Assembly: GCA_024709225.1 (NCBI GenBank)
Contig: JANJXC010000044.1
Coordinates: 1 to 35,413, forward strand
Length of the DNA: 35,413 bases
DNA from: Gammaproteobacteria bacterium
GTDB taxonomy: Bacteria > Pseudomonadota > Gammaproteobacteria > Thiohalomonadales > Thiohalomonadaceae
Direction: 5' to 3'
How positions within the stretch are numbered: position 1 is the first letter of the stretch; every line of letters begins with the position of its first letter. Positions 8,759 through 17,466 of this stretch are shown here, piece by piece. The position numbers and the translations under genes are program-made. Below the pieces are notes generated by a model. It had not been told where the DNA came from. It made no database searches and worked only from the letters and a program-made list of their open reading frames with translations.

Positions 8759-10189
8759 ATGAAACGCAACGTAGTGAGTCTGGCCGTACTGGCGGCCGTG
8801 GGTGCCATGGGTCTGGCGGCGTGTGGCGGTGGTGGCAGTGCCGGCGGAGGTGGCGCGGCGCCCCAGGCGGTGGTCGGCGTGATCACCGGCTTTGGCAGCG
8901 TGTATGTCAACGGCGTGGAATATGAAACCAGCGGCGCCAGCGTCAGTATGGATGGCAGTGCGGCGGCGGAGACCGATCTGCGCGTCGGCATGGTGGTGAC
9001 GCTGAGCGGCACGGTCAATGCCGATGGCACCACCGGCACCGCGACCCAGGTGGTGTTCAATGATGAGCTGGAAGGCGTGGTGCTCGGCAATGGCATCGCC
9101 GCCGGTTCCACCACCGGCGCCCTCAACGTGATGGGGCAGAACGTTACCGTCACCGCCACCACCCAGTTCGCGAGCGACGTCGCCGCCATCACGGCGCCGG
9201 ACCTGATCGTCGCCGGCAATGTGGTGGAGGTCAGCGGCTATGCCGACGGCAGCGGCAACATCGTCGCCACGCGCATCGAGGTGAAGCAGGCGACGCTGGC
9301 GGGTGAAACCATCGAGGTGAAGGGCGTGGTGAGCGCGCTGGACAGCGGCGCCATGACCTTCGCCCTGGGTGGCCTGACGGTGGACTACAGCGCCGCCAGT
9401 GTACCGGCCAATCTGGCTGACGGCCTGTACGTGGAAGTGAAGAGTACCAGCGCACCGGTCGCGGCCGGTCCCGCGTATGTGCTGGCGGCCAGCGAGGTGG
9501 AGGTGGAGGGCGACGGCCAGTACGGCGTCGAGGGCGACGATGGCGACGAGGTGCAGGTGCAGGGCGTGGTGACGGCCATCGATACCAGCGCCGGCACGCT
9601 GACGGTCAACGGCCAGACCGTGCTGATCCAGAGTGACGATGCGGAAGACCTGGCCCTGCTGGCCGCCTTGCAGGTCGGTGACCTGGTGCAGCTGGAAGCC
9701 CATTTTGCCAACGGCGTGCTGGTGGCCGATGGCATAGAGAACGAGGTGGAGCAGGAAGGCGGTATCGAGATCCACGCCACCGTGGAAGCGGTGGATGCGG
9801 CTGCGCGCACCGTGACGCTGCTCGGTCAGACCATCAACCTGACCAATACCACCCTCATCAGCGATGCGCGTGATGAAAACGGCAGCGTGCCGGAGCATTA
9901 CTTCAGTGTCGCCGACGTGGCGGTCGGGGATTACGTCGAGGTGAACGCTTACCTCGATGTCGACAGTCATCTGGTGGCCGTGGAGTTCGAGCGCGACGAT
10001 GACCACTCTGCCGGTGTCGTGGAGTTGAAGGGCTCGGTGACGTCCGTGGCGCCGTTGCAGGTGGCCGGTATCACGGTGGACCTGACGGCGGTGCCGGGCG
10101 TGGTACCGGCACTGGGGGATGTGCTGGAAGTGCAGGGCAGCTACGCTGCGGGCACCCTCGTGGCCACCGAGGCCGGCATCGACCAGTGA
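8759..10189 (+). CDS. DUF5666-type repeat lipoprotein A
   Basis: Secreted lipoprotein of unknown function. The lipobox is GLAAC (C22), followed by a Gly-rich linker. The rest is about six tandem beta-rich repeats of 60-75 residues with the pattern 'G-V-T-A-I-D ... L-T-V-N-G-Q-T-V ... L-x-V-G-D-x-V-x-V ... G-x-L-V-A-x-x-I', as in DUF5666. An acidic stretch (EGDDGDEVQV) precedes the fourth repeat. AGGAGGAG precedes ATG 8759. It begins 76 bases after the cytochrome gene, with a small hairpin (8703-8720) between, so co-transcription is likely. It has exactly the same length (476 residues) as lipoprotein B at 11090. Acidic loops could bind metal ions; that is speculation. Confidence 0.75.
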   Translation: MKRNVVSLAVLAAVGAMGLAACGGGGSAGGGGAAPQAVVGVITGFGSVYVNGVEYETSGASVSMDGSAAAETDLRVGMVVTLSGTVNADGTTGTATQVVFNDELEGVVLGNGIAAGSTTGALNVMGQNVTVTATTQFASDVAAITAPDLIVAGNVVEVSGYADGSGNIVATRIEVKQATLAGETIEVKGVVSALDSGAMTFALGGLTVDYSAASVPANLADGLYVEVKSTSAPVAAGPAYVLAASEVEVEGDGQYGVEGDDGDEVQVQGVVTAIDTSAGTLTVNGQTVLIQSDDAEDLALLAALQVGDLVQLEAHFANGVLVADGIENEVEQEGGIEIHATVEAVDAAARTVTLLGQTINLTNTTLISDARDENGSVPEHYFSVADVAVGDYVEVNAYLDVDSHLVAVEFERDDDHSAGVVELKGSVTSVAPLQVAGITVDLTAVPGVVPALGDVLEVQGSYAAGTLVATEAGIDQ

Positions 10190-10198
10190 GGTCGCGGA

Positions 10199-10227
10199 GG
10201 GCGGGTCGCCGTACCGGCGGCCCGCCT
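10199..10227. terminator. GC-rich hairpin between lipoprotein A and the DUF6502-type gene
   Basis: GGCGGG and GCCG on the left pair with CGGC and CCCGCC on the right (about 10200-10227). There is no T tract, so it may attenuate or protect the upstream message rather than terminate fully. It separates the first transcription unit from the second palindrome. Confidence 0.45.
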
Positions 10228-10244
10228 TCCGGCGATCCGCAGTC

Positions 10245-10260
10245 TGGGATAAGATTCCCA
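10245..10260. promoter_or_regulatory. 16-bp palindrome abutting the DUF6502-type start codon (putative operator 2)
   Basis: TGGGATAAGATTCCCA differs from the copy at 6840 at two positions and keeps the TGGGA/TTCCCA arms. It ends two bases before ATG 10263 and occupies the place of a ribosome-binding site. TAAGAT (10250-10255) could be a -10 box, which would put transcription start at or near the ATG (leaderless message). Autoregulation by the downstream gene product is the simplest reading. Confidence 0.6.
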
Positions 10261-10262
10261 AT

Positions 10263-11093
10263 ATGGAAACCTCACCCAACAAGGTACTCACGGATGCGGT
10301 GCTGCGCATCCTGCGGCCGTTGGTGCGGCTGCTGCTGCGTAACGGTATTTCCTATGGGGTGTTCGCCGACCTGGCGCGGGCAGTGTTCGTGGACGTGGCC
10401 GACAAGGATTTTCGCCTGCCCGGCCGCAAGCAGACAGTTTCCCGTATCTCGGTACTCACCGGGCTGACCCGCAAGGAAGTGGTGCGTCTGCAGGAACTGG
10501 GTTCGCCCGACGGCGTGGTGGAAGAACGGCGCTACAACCGCGCGGCGCGGGTGGTGGCCGGGTGGGTGCGTGATGCACGTTACGCCGGTGCGGACGGTCA
10601 GCCGGCGGAGTTGCCGGTGGAGGGCGAGCAGGGCAGTTTCGCCGCCCTGGTGCGCCAGTTCAGCGGCGACATGCCGCCGCGCGCGGTGCTCGATGAACTG
10701 GTGCGGGTCGGGGCGGTGTCCTGGGTCGCCGGCGACCGGGTGGCGCTCAATGCCCGCGCCTACATCCCGCAGCAGGGCATGGATGACAAGCTGCACATTC
10801 TCGGTACCGATGTGGCGCTGCTCATCGGCACCATCGACCACAATCTGCAACACGGTGTAACGGCGCCGCGCTTTCAGCGCAAGGTGGCCTACGACAACCT
10901 GCCGGCCGAGGCGGTGGCGCAGTTCGAGGCGTTGTCGCGCGCGAAGGCGCAGCAGCTCATCGAAGAGATGGATGCCTGGCTGGCGCAACACGATCGTGAC
11001 GTGAATCCCGCCGTCCAGGGCAGCGGACGCAAGCATGCGGGACTCGGGATTTACTACTTCGAGGGAGACGTTCCTCAGGAGAGGGAAAAATGA
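10263..11093 (+). CDS. DUF6502-type protein, putative DNA-binding regulator
   Basis: Soluble protein of 276 residues with no signal peptide or membrane segment. The N-terminal region (about 8-75) is helical and reads like a winged-helix or helix-turn-helix fold: LLLRNGISYGVFADLARAVF, then VSRISVLTGLTRKEVVRL. I recognise the overall pattern as the DUF6502 family; its function is not established to my knowledge. The frame is open further upstream, but ATG 10263 is the first methionine giving the family N-terminus (LRPLVRLLLRNG). No Shine-Dalgarno site is visible because a palindrome occupies that space. The last four bases (ATGA) overlap the start of lipoprotein B, so the two are translationally coupled. 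A regulatory role in envelope or redox sensing is inferred. Confidence 0.75.
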   Translation: METSPNKVLTDAVLRILRPLVRLLLRNGISYGVFADLARAVFVDVADKDFRLPGRKQTVSRISVLTGLTRKEVVRLQELGSPDGVVEERRYNRAARVVAGWVRDARYAGADGQPAELPVEGEQGSFAALVRQFSGDMPPRAVLDELVRVGAVSWVAGDRVALNARAYIPQQGMDDKLHILGTDVALLIGTIDHNLQHGVTAPRFQRKVAYDNLPAEAVAQFEALSRAKAQQLIEEMDAWLAQHDRDVNPAVQGSGRKHAGLGIYYFEGDVPQEREK

Positions 11094-12520
11094 TGCGCAC
11101 GGGCGGCATGACGGGTTTTCTGGCGCTGGCCCTGACGCTGGGGCTGAGCGCCTGCGGTGGCGGCAACCAGGTGGCGGGCGGTGGTACCGGCGGTACCGGC
11201 ACGCCGGCCGTGGTGAGCCGCGGTCCTATCACGGCGGCCACCCCCGCCGCTGTGGTGGCGGCGGTAGCCGGAACTGCGGCGGTGGGCGAACAGATCACCG
11301 TCAATGGGGTGACTTATGACCTCGGCACGGCGACGGTGTTCCTGCCGAGCGGCACCGCGATCCTGCGTGAAGGTATGGTGGTGACGGTGCGCGGCAGTCT
11401 CGATGCCGTCGGGGCCGTTACCGGCAAGGCCAGCGAGGTGGTCTATCGGCGCGAGCTGGCGGGAATCATCGCCGCGCAGCCGGTGGCCAACCAGCTGGTG
11501 GTCTACGGCCAGAATGTATTCACCGACAATCTGACGCGTTACGAGCCGGTCGACTGCGTGCCGGCGGCCGGGCAATGGATCGAGGTCAGCGGCTACCTGG
11601 CGGCGGACGGCAATCTGCGCGCCACGTACGTGGAGTGCAGTTCGGCCGGGGCGGAAGTGGAACTGTCGGGCATCATCACCGCCATCGGCACCGGCAGCAT
11701 CACCCTGGGCGGCAGTACGGTGGTTAGCGTGGGCAGCGATGTGTATGACATCGGCCTGTTGAGCATCGGCATGAGTGTCGAGGTGCATGCGGCGACACCG
11801 GACCCTGCGGCCACCGCACTCATCGCCACCGAGCTGGAACCTCTCGACGGCGGCCTGGGCGGCGACGACGGCGACGATGGCGAGGTCAGCGGTCTGATCA
11901 CCGCCGTCGATCTGGCCGCCAACCGGCTGACTGTGGCGGGCCAGCAGGTGGTGCTGCAAACGACGACGACCTTCAGCGGCGGCGTGGCGGCGGACCTGGT
12001 ATTGGGGGCGCGTATCGAGGTGCAGGGCAAATTCAGCGGCGGGTTGTTGCTGGCCACGGGCATCGACTTCGAGGATGACCTGGAAATCGTCGCCACGGTG
12101 GACACCGTGAGCGGCAACGGTTTCACCCTGCTGGGTTTGCCGGGGGTCGGCGTAACCTACGATCCCTTGCTGGTGGAGTCCGACGTGGCCCTGCCACCGG
12201 CACCGGGCAGCGCGGTGGCGCTGCGCGGCCGGCTTGACCCGGCGGTATCATCAGGGGTGTTCGCCACCCATATCGAGAGTGGCGAGGCGCTGGTGGTGGA
12301 TATCCAGGCGCCGGTCGCTGCCATTGCCACCGATCGTTCCTACATTGAACTGCTGGGGGTGCAGGTATCGACGCCAGCGGGGTTGTCGTACAGCATCAAT
12401 GATGCGACGGTCGATCATGCGGCCTTTTTCGCGGCGCTGTCCGTCGGGGAGCTGGTCGACGTCCACGGCGAGCTGAGCGGCGGCAACGTGACGTGGCTGG
12501 AGCTCGAACTGGAGGATTAG
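11090..12520 (+). CDS. DUF5666-type repeat lipoprotein B
   Basis: Secreted lipoprotein, 476 residues, with lipobox GLSAC (C22) and a Gly-rich linker. It consists of tandem beta-rich DUF5666-like repeats. It is colinear with lipoprotein A: the phrases VEVSGYADGSGN and IEVSGYLAADGN, VVTLSG and VVTVRG, and acidic stretches EGDDGDEVQ and GGDDGDDGEVSG fall in matching places. A and B are therefore likely ancient duplicates. Its start overlaps the end of the DUF6502-type gene by four bases (ATGA). It ends with TAG, one of only two genuine TAG stops I identified in the window. Function is unknown. Confidence 0.75.
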   Translation: MMRTGGMTGFLALALTLGLSACGGGNQVAGGGTGGTGTPAVVSRGPITAATPAAVVAAVAGTAAVGEQITVNGVTYDLGTATVFLPSGTAILREGMVVTVRGSLDAVGAVTGKASEVVYRRELAGIIAAQPVANQLVVYGQNVFTDNLTRYEPVDCVPAAGQWIEVSGYLAADGNLRATYVECSSAGAEVELSGIITAIGTGSITLGGSTVVSVGSDVYDIGLLSIGMSVEVHAATPDPAATALIATELEPLDGGLGGDDGDDGEVSGLITAVDLAANRLTVAGQQVVLQTTTTFSGGVAADLVLGARIEVQGKFSGGLLLATGIDFEDDLEIVATVDTVSGNGFTLLGLPGVGVTYDPLLVESDVALPPAPGSAVALRGRLDPAVSSGVFATHIESGEALVVDIQAPVAAIATDRSYIELLGVQVSTPAGLSYSINDATVDHAAFFAALSVGELVDVHGELSGGNVTWLELELED

Positions 12521-12577
12521 CCGCCACGGCGGCAACGCGCGTGTGCCGACCACGGGGAACATGGCCTTGTTCGGGCC

Positions 12578-12606
12578 ACAACCCCGCGGCGGGTGTTGTC
12601 TTTTTT
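12578..12606 (+). terminator. Terminator after lipoprotein B
   Basis: ACAACCCC (12578-12585) pairs with GGG and GTTGT (12591-12599, one bulged T) and is followed by C and six T residues. It closes the multiheme/DUF5666/DUF6502 region. Confidence 0.7.
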
Positions 12607-12717
12607 AGGGACGCGGGTTGTCACGGCCATTCCTTTCTGTCGCCGGCATGAGGCAAGGCGCAGTTGCGGCGGTGTTTTCGGTATACTGCCGCCCATACCT
12701 GCCCCGGGAGAATCTAC

Positions 12718-13650
12718 ATGTCGGCGCTCATCTGCGGTTCCATCGCCTACGACACCATCATGGTGTTTCATGACCGTTTCAAGAACCACATCCTGCCGGA
12801 TCAGGTGCATATCCTGAATGTATCGTTCCTGGTGCCGGACATGCGGCGTGAATATGGCGGCTGCGCCGGCAACATCGCCTACAACCTGAAGATGCTCGGC
12901 GGCAAGCCGCTGCCGATGGCCACCGTGGGGCGCGATTTCGAGCCGTATGCCGCCTGGCTGGAGCAGTGTCACATCGATGTGCGGCACATCAAGGTGCTCG
13001 ACAATACCTATACCGCGCAGGCCTTCATCACCACCGATCAGGATGCCAACCAGATCACCGCCTTCCATCCCGGCGCCATGAGCTTCGCCCATGAGAACCG
13101 CATTGCGGAGGCCACCGGAGTTACGCTGGGTATCGTCGCCCCCGATGGCCGTGACGGCATGATCGAGCACGCCACGCAGTTTGCCGAGGCCAACATCCCC
13201 TTCATCTTCGATCCGGGCCAGGGTCTGCCCATGTTTGATGGCGAGGATCTCAAGCGCTTCATCGACCAGGCCACCTGGGTGGCGGTGAACGATTACGAGG
13301 CGCAGTTGCTGGAGGAGCGCACCGGCCTGTCGCCGCACGAGATCGCCGAGCGCGTCGAGGCGCTGATCATTACCAAGGGGGCGCAGGGTTCGCATATCTA
13401 CACCAGGCAGCATCGGCTGGAGATCCCGGCGGCTCCGGTACGTGAGCTGCACGACCCGACGGGTTGCGGCGATGCCTACCGCGCCGGGCTGATCTACGGC
13501 TTGATGAACGGCATGGACTGGGAAACAACCGGCCGCGTGGCATCACTGATGGGGGCGATCAAGATCGAGCATCACGGTACGCAGAATCACCGTTTCACCT
13601 TCGATGCATTCAAGGCCCGTTTCCACGAGGCGTTTGCCTACCATCTGTGA
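12718..13650 (+). CDS. PfkB-family sugar/nucleoside kinase (adenosine-kinase-like)
   Basis: ATP-dependent kinase of the ribokinase/PfkB family, 310 residues. The C-terminal anion-hole motif HDPTGCGDAYRAGL holds the catalytic base D252, and the N-terminal GG-containing motif is YGGCAGNIAYNLKMLGG. Similar proteins in gammaproteobacteria are annotated as adenosine kinase or 'carbohydrate kinase', so the substrate is not certain from sequence. ATG 12718 is preceded by GGGAGA. TATACT at 12682-12687 is a good -10 candidate, but no convincing -35 is seen. It is a single-gene unit between two terminators. Confidence 0.85.
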   Translation: MSALICGSIAYDTIMVFHDRFKNHILPDQVHILNVSFLVPDMRREYGGCAGNIAYNLKMLGGKPLPMATVGRDFEPYAAWLEQCHIDVRHIKVLDNTYTAQAFITTDQDANQITAFHPGAMSFAHENRIAEATGVTLGIVAPDGRDGMIEHATQFAEANIPFIFDPGQGLPMFDGEDLKRFIDQATWVAVNDYEAQLLEERTGLSPHEIAERVEALIITKGAQGSHIYTRQHRLEIPAAPVRELHDPTGCGDAYRAGLIYGLMNGMDWETTGRVASLMGAIKIEHHGTQNHRFTFDAFKARFHEAFAYHL

Positions 13651-13695
13651 GTGGCTGCCGGGGGCGGAGAGAAGTGGCCTCCCTGCCGGCAGACG

Positions 13696-13724
13696 AAAAA
13701 AAACGGGGCCGTCAGGCCCCGTTT
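13696..13724 (-). terminator. Terminator of the fccAB operon, possibly bidirectional
   Basis: AAACGGGGCC (13701-13710) pairs with GGCCCCGTTT (13715-13724) around GTCA. On the - strand it is followed by eight T residues (A run at 13696-13703), so it chiefly ends fccB. The T residues within the right arm may also give weak termination for the + strand kinase gene. Confidence 0.88.
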
Positions 13725-13749
13725 AAGGAGGTCACCACGTCTTGCGGCG

Positions 13750-15048
13750 TTAGCCGAAGATGTCGTTGGTGATATTGGCGAACCAGCCGTGGGCGTAATG
13801 CGCTTCACGCCGCAGGGCCTCGGCGCTGGCGTCGGCCGGCGTGACACCGCCGGCACCCTTGACGCCAATGATCTCGTTCTTGGCCTCGTCGAAGGTGTAG
13901 ACGATGCTGACCGAAATGCCATGGTCTTCCGCCACCACGCTGTAGCAGGTGTTCATGTAGGAGGGGAAGCCCGGCTCGCGGCCGGCCATCAGATCGGCCA
14001 CCGCCATGGCGCAGACCTTGGCCTGCACGTTGGCGCTGTAGCCGGACTTCGGCATGCCGGCGGAGTTGCTGGCATCGCCCAGTACATGAATGCCGGCGTG
14101 CTTCTTGGACTCGAAGGTCTTCTTGTTGACCGGGCACCAGTCGCCGTCGGTCAGGCCCGCATCGAAGGCGATCTTGCCGGCCTTCTGCGGCGGGATGATG
14201 TTGATGACATCGGCCTTGATCTTGTCGACCGCACCCTGGACGGTCATGGCCGAACCGTCGACACCCTCCACCTTGCCACCCTGTGCGGCGGATACCCACT
14301 CGATCAGGCTGTTGTCGGTGCCGTAGCCGTAGTGCTTCTTCCAGCCAGCCATGAACAGCCCCTGCTTGGCGAACTTGTCGCCGGCATCCATGATGATGAC
14401 CTTGGACTTGGGCTTGTGGCGCTTGAGGTACTGGGCGATCAGGCTGGCGCGCTCGTAGGGGCCGGGCGGGCAGCGGAAGGCGCCGGCCGGCGTGGCGATG
14501 ACCACGGTACCGCCGTTCTTCATGTCGAGCAGCTGCTTGTGCAGGGCGACGGTCTGCGCACCGGCCTTCCAGGCATGGGGGATGGTGCTTTCTGCCAGCT
14601 CGGCGCTGTGGCCCTCGATGGCGCCCCACTTGAAGTCGATGCCGGGGGAGACGATGGCGCGATCATAGGCAAAGGTCTGGCCGCTCTGGGTCATGATCTT
14701 GCGGGAGGCGGGATCGATCTGGGTCACGGTGTCATGCACTACGCGCACGCCGTGGCGGCGCAGGCCGTCATAGCCGAAGGTGATGGAGTCGAGCGTGCGA
14801 TCCCCGCCCAGCACCTCATTGCTCATGAAGCAGGTGTAATAGCGCGGGTTGGCCTCGATCAGGGTCACTTCGATGGAGGGATCGGCCATGCGCAGATACT
14901 TGGCTGCCGTGGCGCCACCGGGGCCGCCGCCGACCACCACCACCTTGCCACCGGCGCCGCTGCGGCTGGTGCCGCCCGCGCAACCGGCAAGAGTACCGAT
15001 GGCTACCGCACCACCGGAGAGTTTGATGAAGTTACGACGTGAAATCAT
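13750..15048 (-). CDS. fccB: Flavocytochrome c sulfide dehydrogenase, flavoprotein subunit
   Basis: Periplasmic FAD subunit that oxidises sulfide to sulfur/polysulfide and passes electrons to the FccA cytochrome. A Tat signal, [16 protein letters not shown], is at the N-terminus. The dinucleotide-binding motif [17 protein letters not shown] follows. C73 in [11 protein letters not shown] is at the place of the covalent FAD cysteine. Further cysteines in FRCPPGPYE and YMNTCYSVV match the redox-active disulfide. ATG 15048 is chosen because GGGGGAGA lies just before it; an upstream TTG overlaps that site. It has 432 residues, the usual size. It follows fccA by 17 bases. Confidence 0.95.
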   Translation of the reverse strand: MISRRNFIKLSGGAVAIGTLAGCAGGTSRSGAGGKVVVVGGGPGGATAAKYLRMADPSIEVTLIEANPRYYTCFMSNEVLGGDRTLDSITFGYDGLRRHGVRVVHDTVTQIDPASRKIMTQSGQTFAYDRAIVSPGIDFKWGAIEGHSAELAESTIPHAWKAGAQTVALHKQLLDMKNGGTVVIATPAGAFRCPPGPYERASLIAQYLKRHKPKSKVIIMDAGDKFAKQGLFMAGWKKHYGYGTDNSLIEWVSAAQGGKVEGVDGSAMTVQGAVDKIKADVINIIPPQKAGKIAFDAGLTDGDWCPVNKKTFESKKHAGIHVLGDASNSAGMPKSGYSANVQAKVCAMAVADLMAGREPGFPSYMNTCYSVVAEDHGISVSIVYTFDEAKNEIIGVKGAGGVTPADASAEALRREAHYAHGWFANITNDIFG

Positions 15049-15065
15049 TGTGTTCTCCCCCAAGG

Positions 15066-15653
15066 TTATTGCTGGCTGCCGTAGAAGTGGATCAGGGCGT
15101 CGACGCTGGATTTATCGTTGCTCTTGAACATCTCGTCGACCTTCTTCTTCATGTCCTTGTCCATCGTCCGCTCGCCGCTGAGGAAATCAGCCATGGAGAA
15201 GGTGAGGTAGGTCATGGACTGGCCGGCCAGAATGCCACCCTGATCGGGCTTGCGCCCGCCGTCTTCGTGGCACTTCTCGCAGAACTTGTCGTGCAGGCGT
15301 TTGCCCTGACCGGCCTTGGCCTGGTCAAAACTCTGCTTCATGGGAATCTGCTGCTGCTGGGCGAAGTAGTCGCCCATCAGTGCGATCTCTTCATCGGAGT
15401 AGCCCTTAGCCACGCGATCCATCACGGTAGCCTTGCGCGCACCGCTCTTGAAGGCCTTCATGGATTCCACGAAGTACTCCGCCGGCGCACCGGCGAGGCT
15501 CGGGATCTGCGCAACGCTGGAGCCGCCGGTGCCGTGACAGGCGGCACAGGTATTGGCCAGCATGACGGCCGACGGTGTGGCGGCCCATGCGGCGCCACTC
15601 AAGGCCAAGCCCCCGGCAAAGACCATTTTTTTGAACAGTGTTATCGACCCCAT
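15066..15653 (-). CDS. fccA: Flavocytochrome c sulfide dehydrogenase, diheme cytochrome subunit (cytochrome c4-like)
   Basis: Periplasmic diheme cytochrome that accepts electrons from FccB. The signal peptide ends in AAWA before residue 25. The two heme sites are CAACH (C36-H40) and CEKCH (about residue 125), one in each half, as in cytochrome c4. It has 195 residues. ATG 15653 is preferred over the TTG two codons upstream because AAGGAGGAG then sits at normal spacing. It is the first gene of the fccAB operon, and a promoter candidate lies about 70 bases upstream. Confidence 0.93.
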   Translation of the reverse strand: MGSITLFKKMVFAGGLALSGAAWAATPSAVMLANTCAACHGTGGSSVAQIPSLAGAPAEYFVESMKAFKSGARKATVMDRVAKGYSDEEIALMGDYFAQQQQIPMKQSFDQAKAGQGKRLHDKFCEKCHEDGGRKPDQGGILAGQSMTYLTFSMADFLSGERTMDKDMKKKVDEMFKSNDKSSVDALIHFYGSQQ

Positions 15654-15721
15654 TCTCAAACTCCTCCTTTGCTTTGATCGTTATATGTATTGGCTACGGC
15701 AGCGTGGTACTGCCTAAGCCC

Positions 15722-15749
15722 ACTATACATGTGTGGTAAAAAATTCAAA
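15722..15749 (-). promoter_or_regulatory. Candidate promoter of fccAB
   Basis: On the - strand TTTGAA (15744-15749) and TATAGT (15722-15727) are separated by 16 bases. This fits a sigma-70 promoter with an untranslated leader of roughly 60-65 bases before fccA. A T-rich spacer lies between the boxes. It is judged by eye only. Confidence 0.5.
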
Positions 15750-15852
15750 GAGCCAAATTTTGCTGACAGTCAGGCGTGGCAGGTCGTGTCAGGCGGGGGG
15801 CGTGAAAGGGCGAAATGGCAGAAAACAGGACGCCGGAGGCGGGACAACAGGC

Positions 15853-15879
15853 AAAAAAAAGCCCCGCACGCGGCGGGGC
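15853..15879 (-). terminator. Terminator of the qmoAB-hdrCB operon
   Basis: GCCCCGC (15861-15867) pairs with GCGGGGC (15873-15879) around ACGCG. On the - strand eight T residues follow. It separates the qmo/hdr unit from fccAB, so the two are transcribed separately. Confidence 0.9.
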
Positions 15880-15906
15880 AGTAAGCCTCATTGAAAAGGC
15901 TTGTTG

Positions 15907-16815
15907 TTATTTGTTGGCGATGTCTTCCAGCTTGCCGGCACGGATGATCTGGCCATCCAGCGCGGCTTCCTGGCTCGACTTGCCGTAGGCCACGGCGATG
16001 AGCTGCGAGTAGTAGACCACGGGGATATTGAACTTGGTGCCGTAGGTCTTGTTGATGTTGCTCTGGTAGGACTCGACATTCATCTGGCACAGCTGGCAGG
16101 GGGTGACGATCATGTCGGCACCGCCGTCGTAGGCGGCCTCGATGATGTCCTTGACCAGGGCATGGCCCTTTTCCGGTTCGGAGAACATCAGGGCGCCGGA
16201 GCAGCAGGCGACCTTCTTCTCATACTTGTCCACCGCCTGGGCGCCGCAGGCCTCGATCATGTGGTCGAGATACAGCGGGTTCTCGAACGACTCGCCAGCG
16301 ATGCCGAAGGGGCGGTTGGTCTGGCAGCCGACGTAGCCGGCGATCTTGACGCCTTCCAGCGGCTTGGTCACGCCCTTGGCAATGGTGTCCAGGCCGATGT
16401 CCTCGACCAGCACCTCGACCATGTGACGGGCCTGGGGCATCTTGCCGGATTCAACCTTGAGGCCGATCTCGGCCAGCGCCGCGTTGATGCCTTCACCGAC
16501 CTTGGGATTGTGCTCGACACGCTCCTGCGCCTCGCGGGTGGCGATCCAGCAGGCGGCGCAGGGGGCGACGATGTCGGCGTCGCCGTTCTGCTGCTGCGAC
16601 AGGGCGATGTTGCGGGCAGACAGGGACAGGCGCGGCACTTCACCGCCGCCGGCATAGCCGATGGAGGCGCCGCAGCAGTTCCAGTCATCGATCTCCTTCA
16701 GCTTGATGTCCAGCGCATCGCACATGGCGTTGGATGAGCGCAGGAAGTTGTCAGCCGATGCCTTGGGCTGGGACGAACACCCGGGGTAGAAGGAATAGAA
16801 CTCTTTCTTGGCCAT
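15907..16815 (-). CDS. hdrB: Heterodisulfide reductase subunit B-like protein (HdrB) of a Qmo-type complex
   Basis: Cytoplasmic protein of 302 residues with two cysteine-rich CCG domains that bind noncubane iron-sulfur clusters. The first has C13, C47-C48 (DWNCCGAS) and CAAC; the second has GCQTN, CCSG and CQLC. In Hdr this is the catalytic heterodisulfide site. In qmoABhdrBC operons it probably takes the place of the membrane subunit QmoC in receiving electrons. ATG 16815 is chosen with GAGGAGAAG just before it. It is the last gene of the operon, 11 bases after hdrC. Confidence 0.92.
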   Translation of the reverse strand: MAKKEFYSFYPGCSSQPKASADNFLRSSNAMCDALDIKLKEIDDWNCCGASIGYAGGGEVPRLSLSARNIALSQQQNGDADIVAPCAACWIATREAQERVEHNPKVGEGINAALAEIGLKVESGKMPQARHMVEVLVEDIGLDTIAKGVTKPLEGVKIAGYVGCQTNRPFGIAGESFENPLYLDHMIEACGAQAVDKYEKKVACCSGALMFSEPEKGHALVKDIIEAAYDGGADMIVTPCQLCQMNVESYQSNINKTYGTKFNIPVVYYSQLIAVAYGKSSQEAALDGQIIRAGKLEDIANK

Positions 16816-16826
16816 CAGTCTTCTCC

Positions 16827-17453
16827 TCACTCACCAAACTTGGTGATGTGCTCCGCTTCGAACTCTTTGGCCTTCTTCAGCATCTTGGCGATGCCGGAGA
16901 GGTCCTTGCACTTGTGACCGCCGAAGTACTCCGTCGGGCTCATGCGCTTGGTCTTCATCATGGCCATGCCCAACTCGCGGCTGGCGAGGGCGTTCTTGAT
17001 GCCCTGGCTGAAGCCGTTCATGAAGTACAGGCTGACGCCGATCTTCAGCTCATTGACGCGGCCGTTCTTGGCGATGGAGTCCCAGAAGATGTCGCCGAAC
17101 TTGCTGGTCGGCTGATTCTTCGGCGCCAGGCCGAGACGCTTCGCGTAGCTGGCCAGGCCGTGCATGATGTGGGTGATCGGCAGGCCGCGCGGGCAGCGTG
17201 CGATGCAGTTGTAGCAGGAGGTGCACATCCACATGGAGCTGGAGGACAGCACTTCCTCGCGCTTGCCGGCGCGGATCATCATGAACAGTTCCTGCTGCGG
17301 ATGCTCCCAGTGCGGGCCGAGCGGGCAGGAGCCCGAACACACGCCGCACTGCATGCACATCTTGACCCAGGTGCCTTCCTCGACGTTCGCCTCGACTTCC
17401 TTGAGGAAGTTGGAGCGGTACTTCTGGACCATCGCCTGATTCATGTCGCTCAT
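16827..17453 (-). CDS. hdrC: Heterodisulfide reductase subunit C-like protein (HdrC), two [4Fe-4S] clusters
   Basis: Electron-relay subunit, 208 residues. Two ferredoxin motifs are present: CMQCGVCSGSCPLG (C33, C36, C39, C43) and CTSCYNCIARCPRG (C77, C80, C83, C87). It lacks the transmembrane cytochrome b part that is fused to this domain in QmoC, so this complex appears wholly soluble. It lies 13 bases after qmoB and 11 before hdrB, within one operon. Confidence 0.93.
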   Translation of the reverse strand: MSDMNQAMVQKYRSNFLKEVEANVEEGTWVKMCMQCGVCSGSCPLGPHWEHPQQELFMMIRAGKREEVLSSSSMWMCTSCYNCIARCPRGLPITHIMHGLASYAKRLGLAPKNQPTSKFGDIFWDSIAKNGRVNELKIGVSLYFMNGFSQGIKNALASRELGMAMMKTKRMSPTEYFGGHKCKDLSGIAKMLKKAKEFEAEHITKFGE

Positions 17454-17466
17454 CGTCGTGGTCTCC

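Noticed and set aside
12595-12717. A longer N-terminus for the PfkB kinase starting at 12664
   Set aside because: The extra residues fall across the -10 box and ribosome-binding site and are not family-like; ATG 12718 with GGGAGA gives the proper N-terminus.
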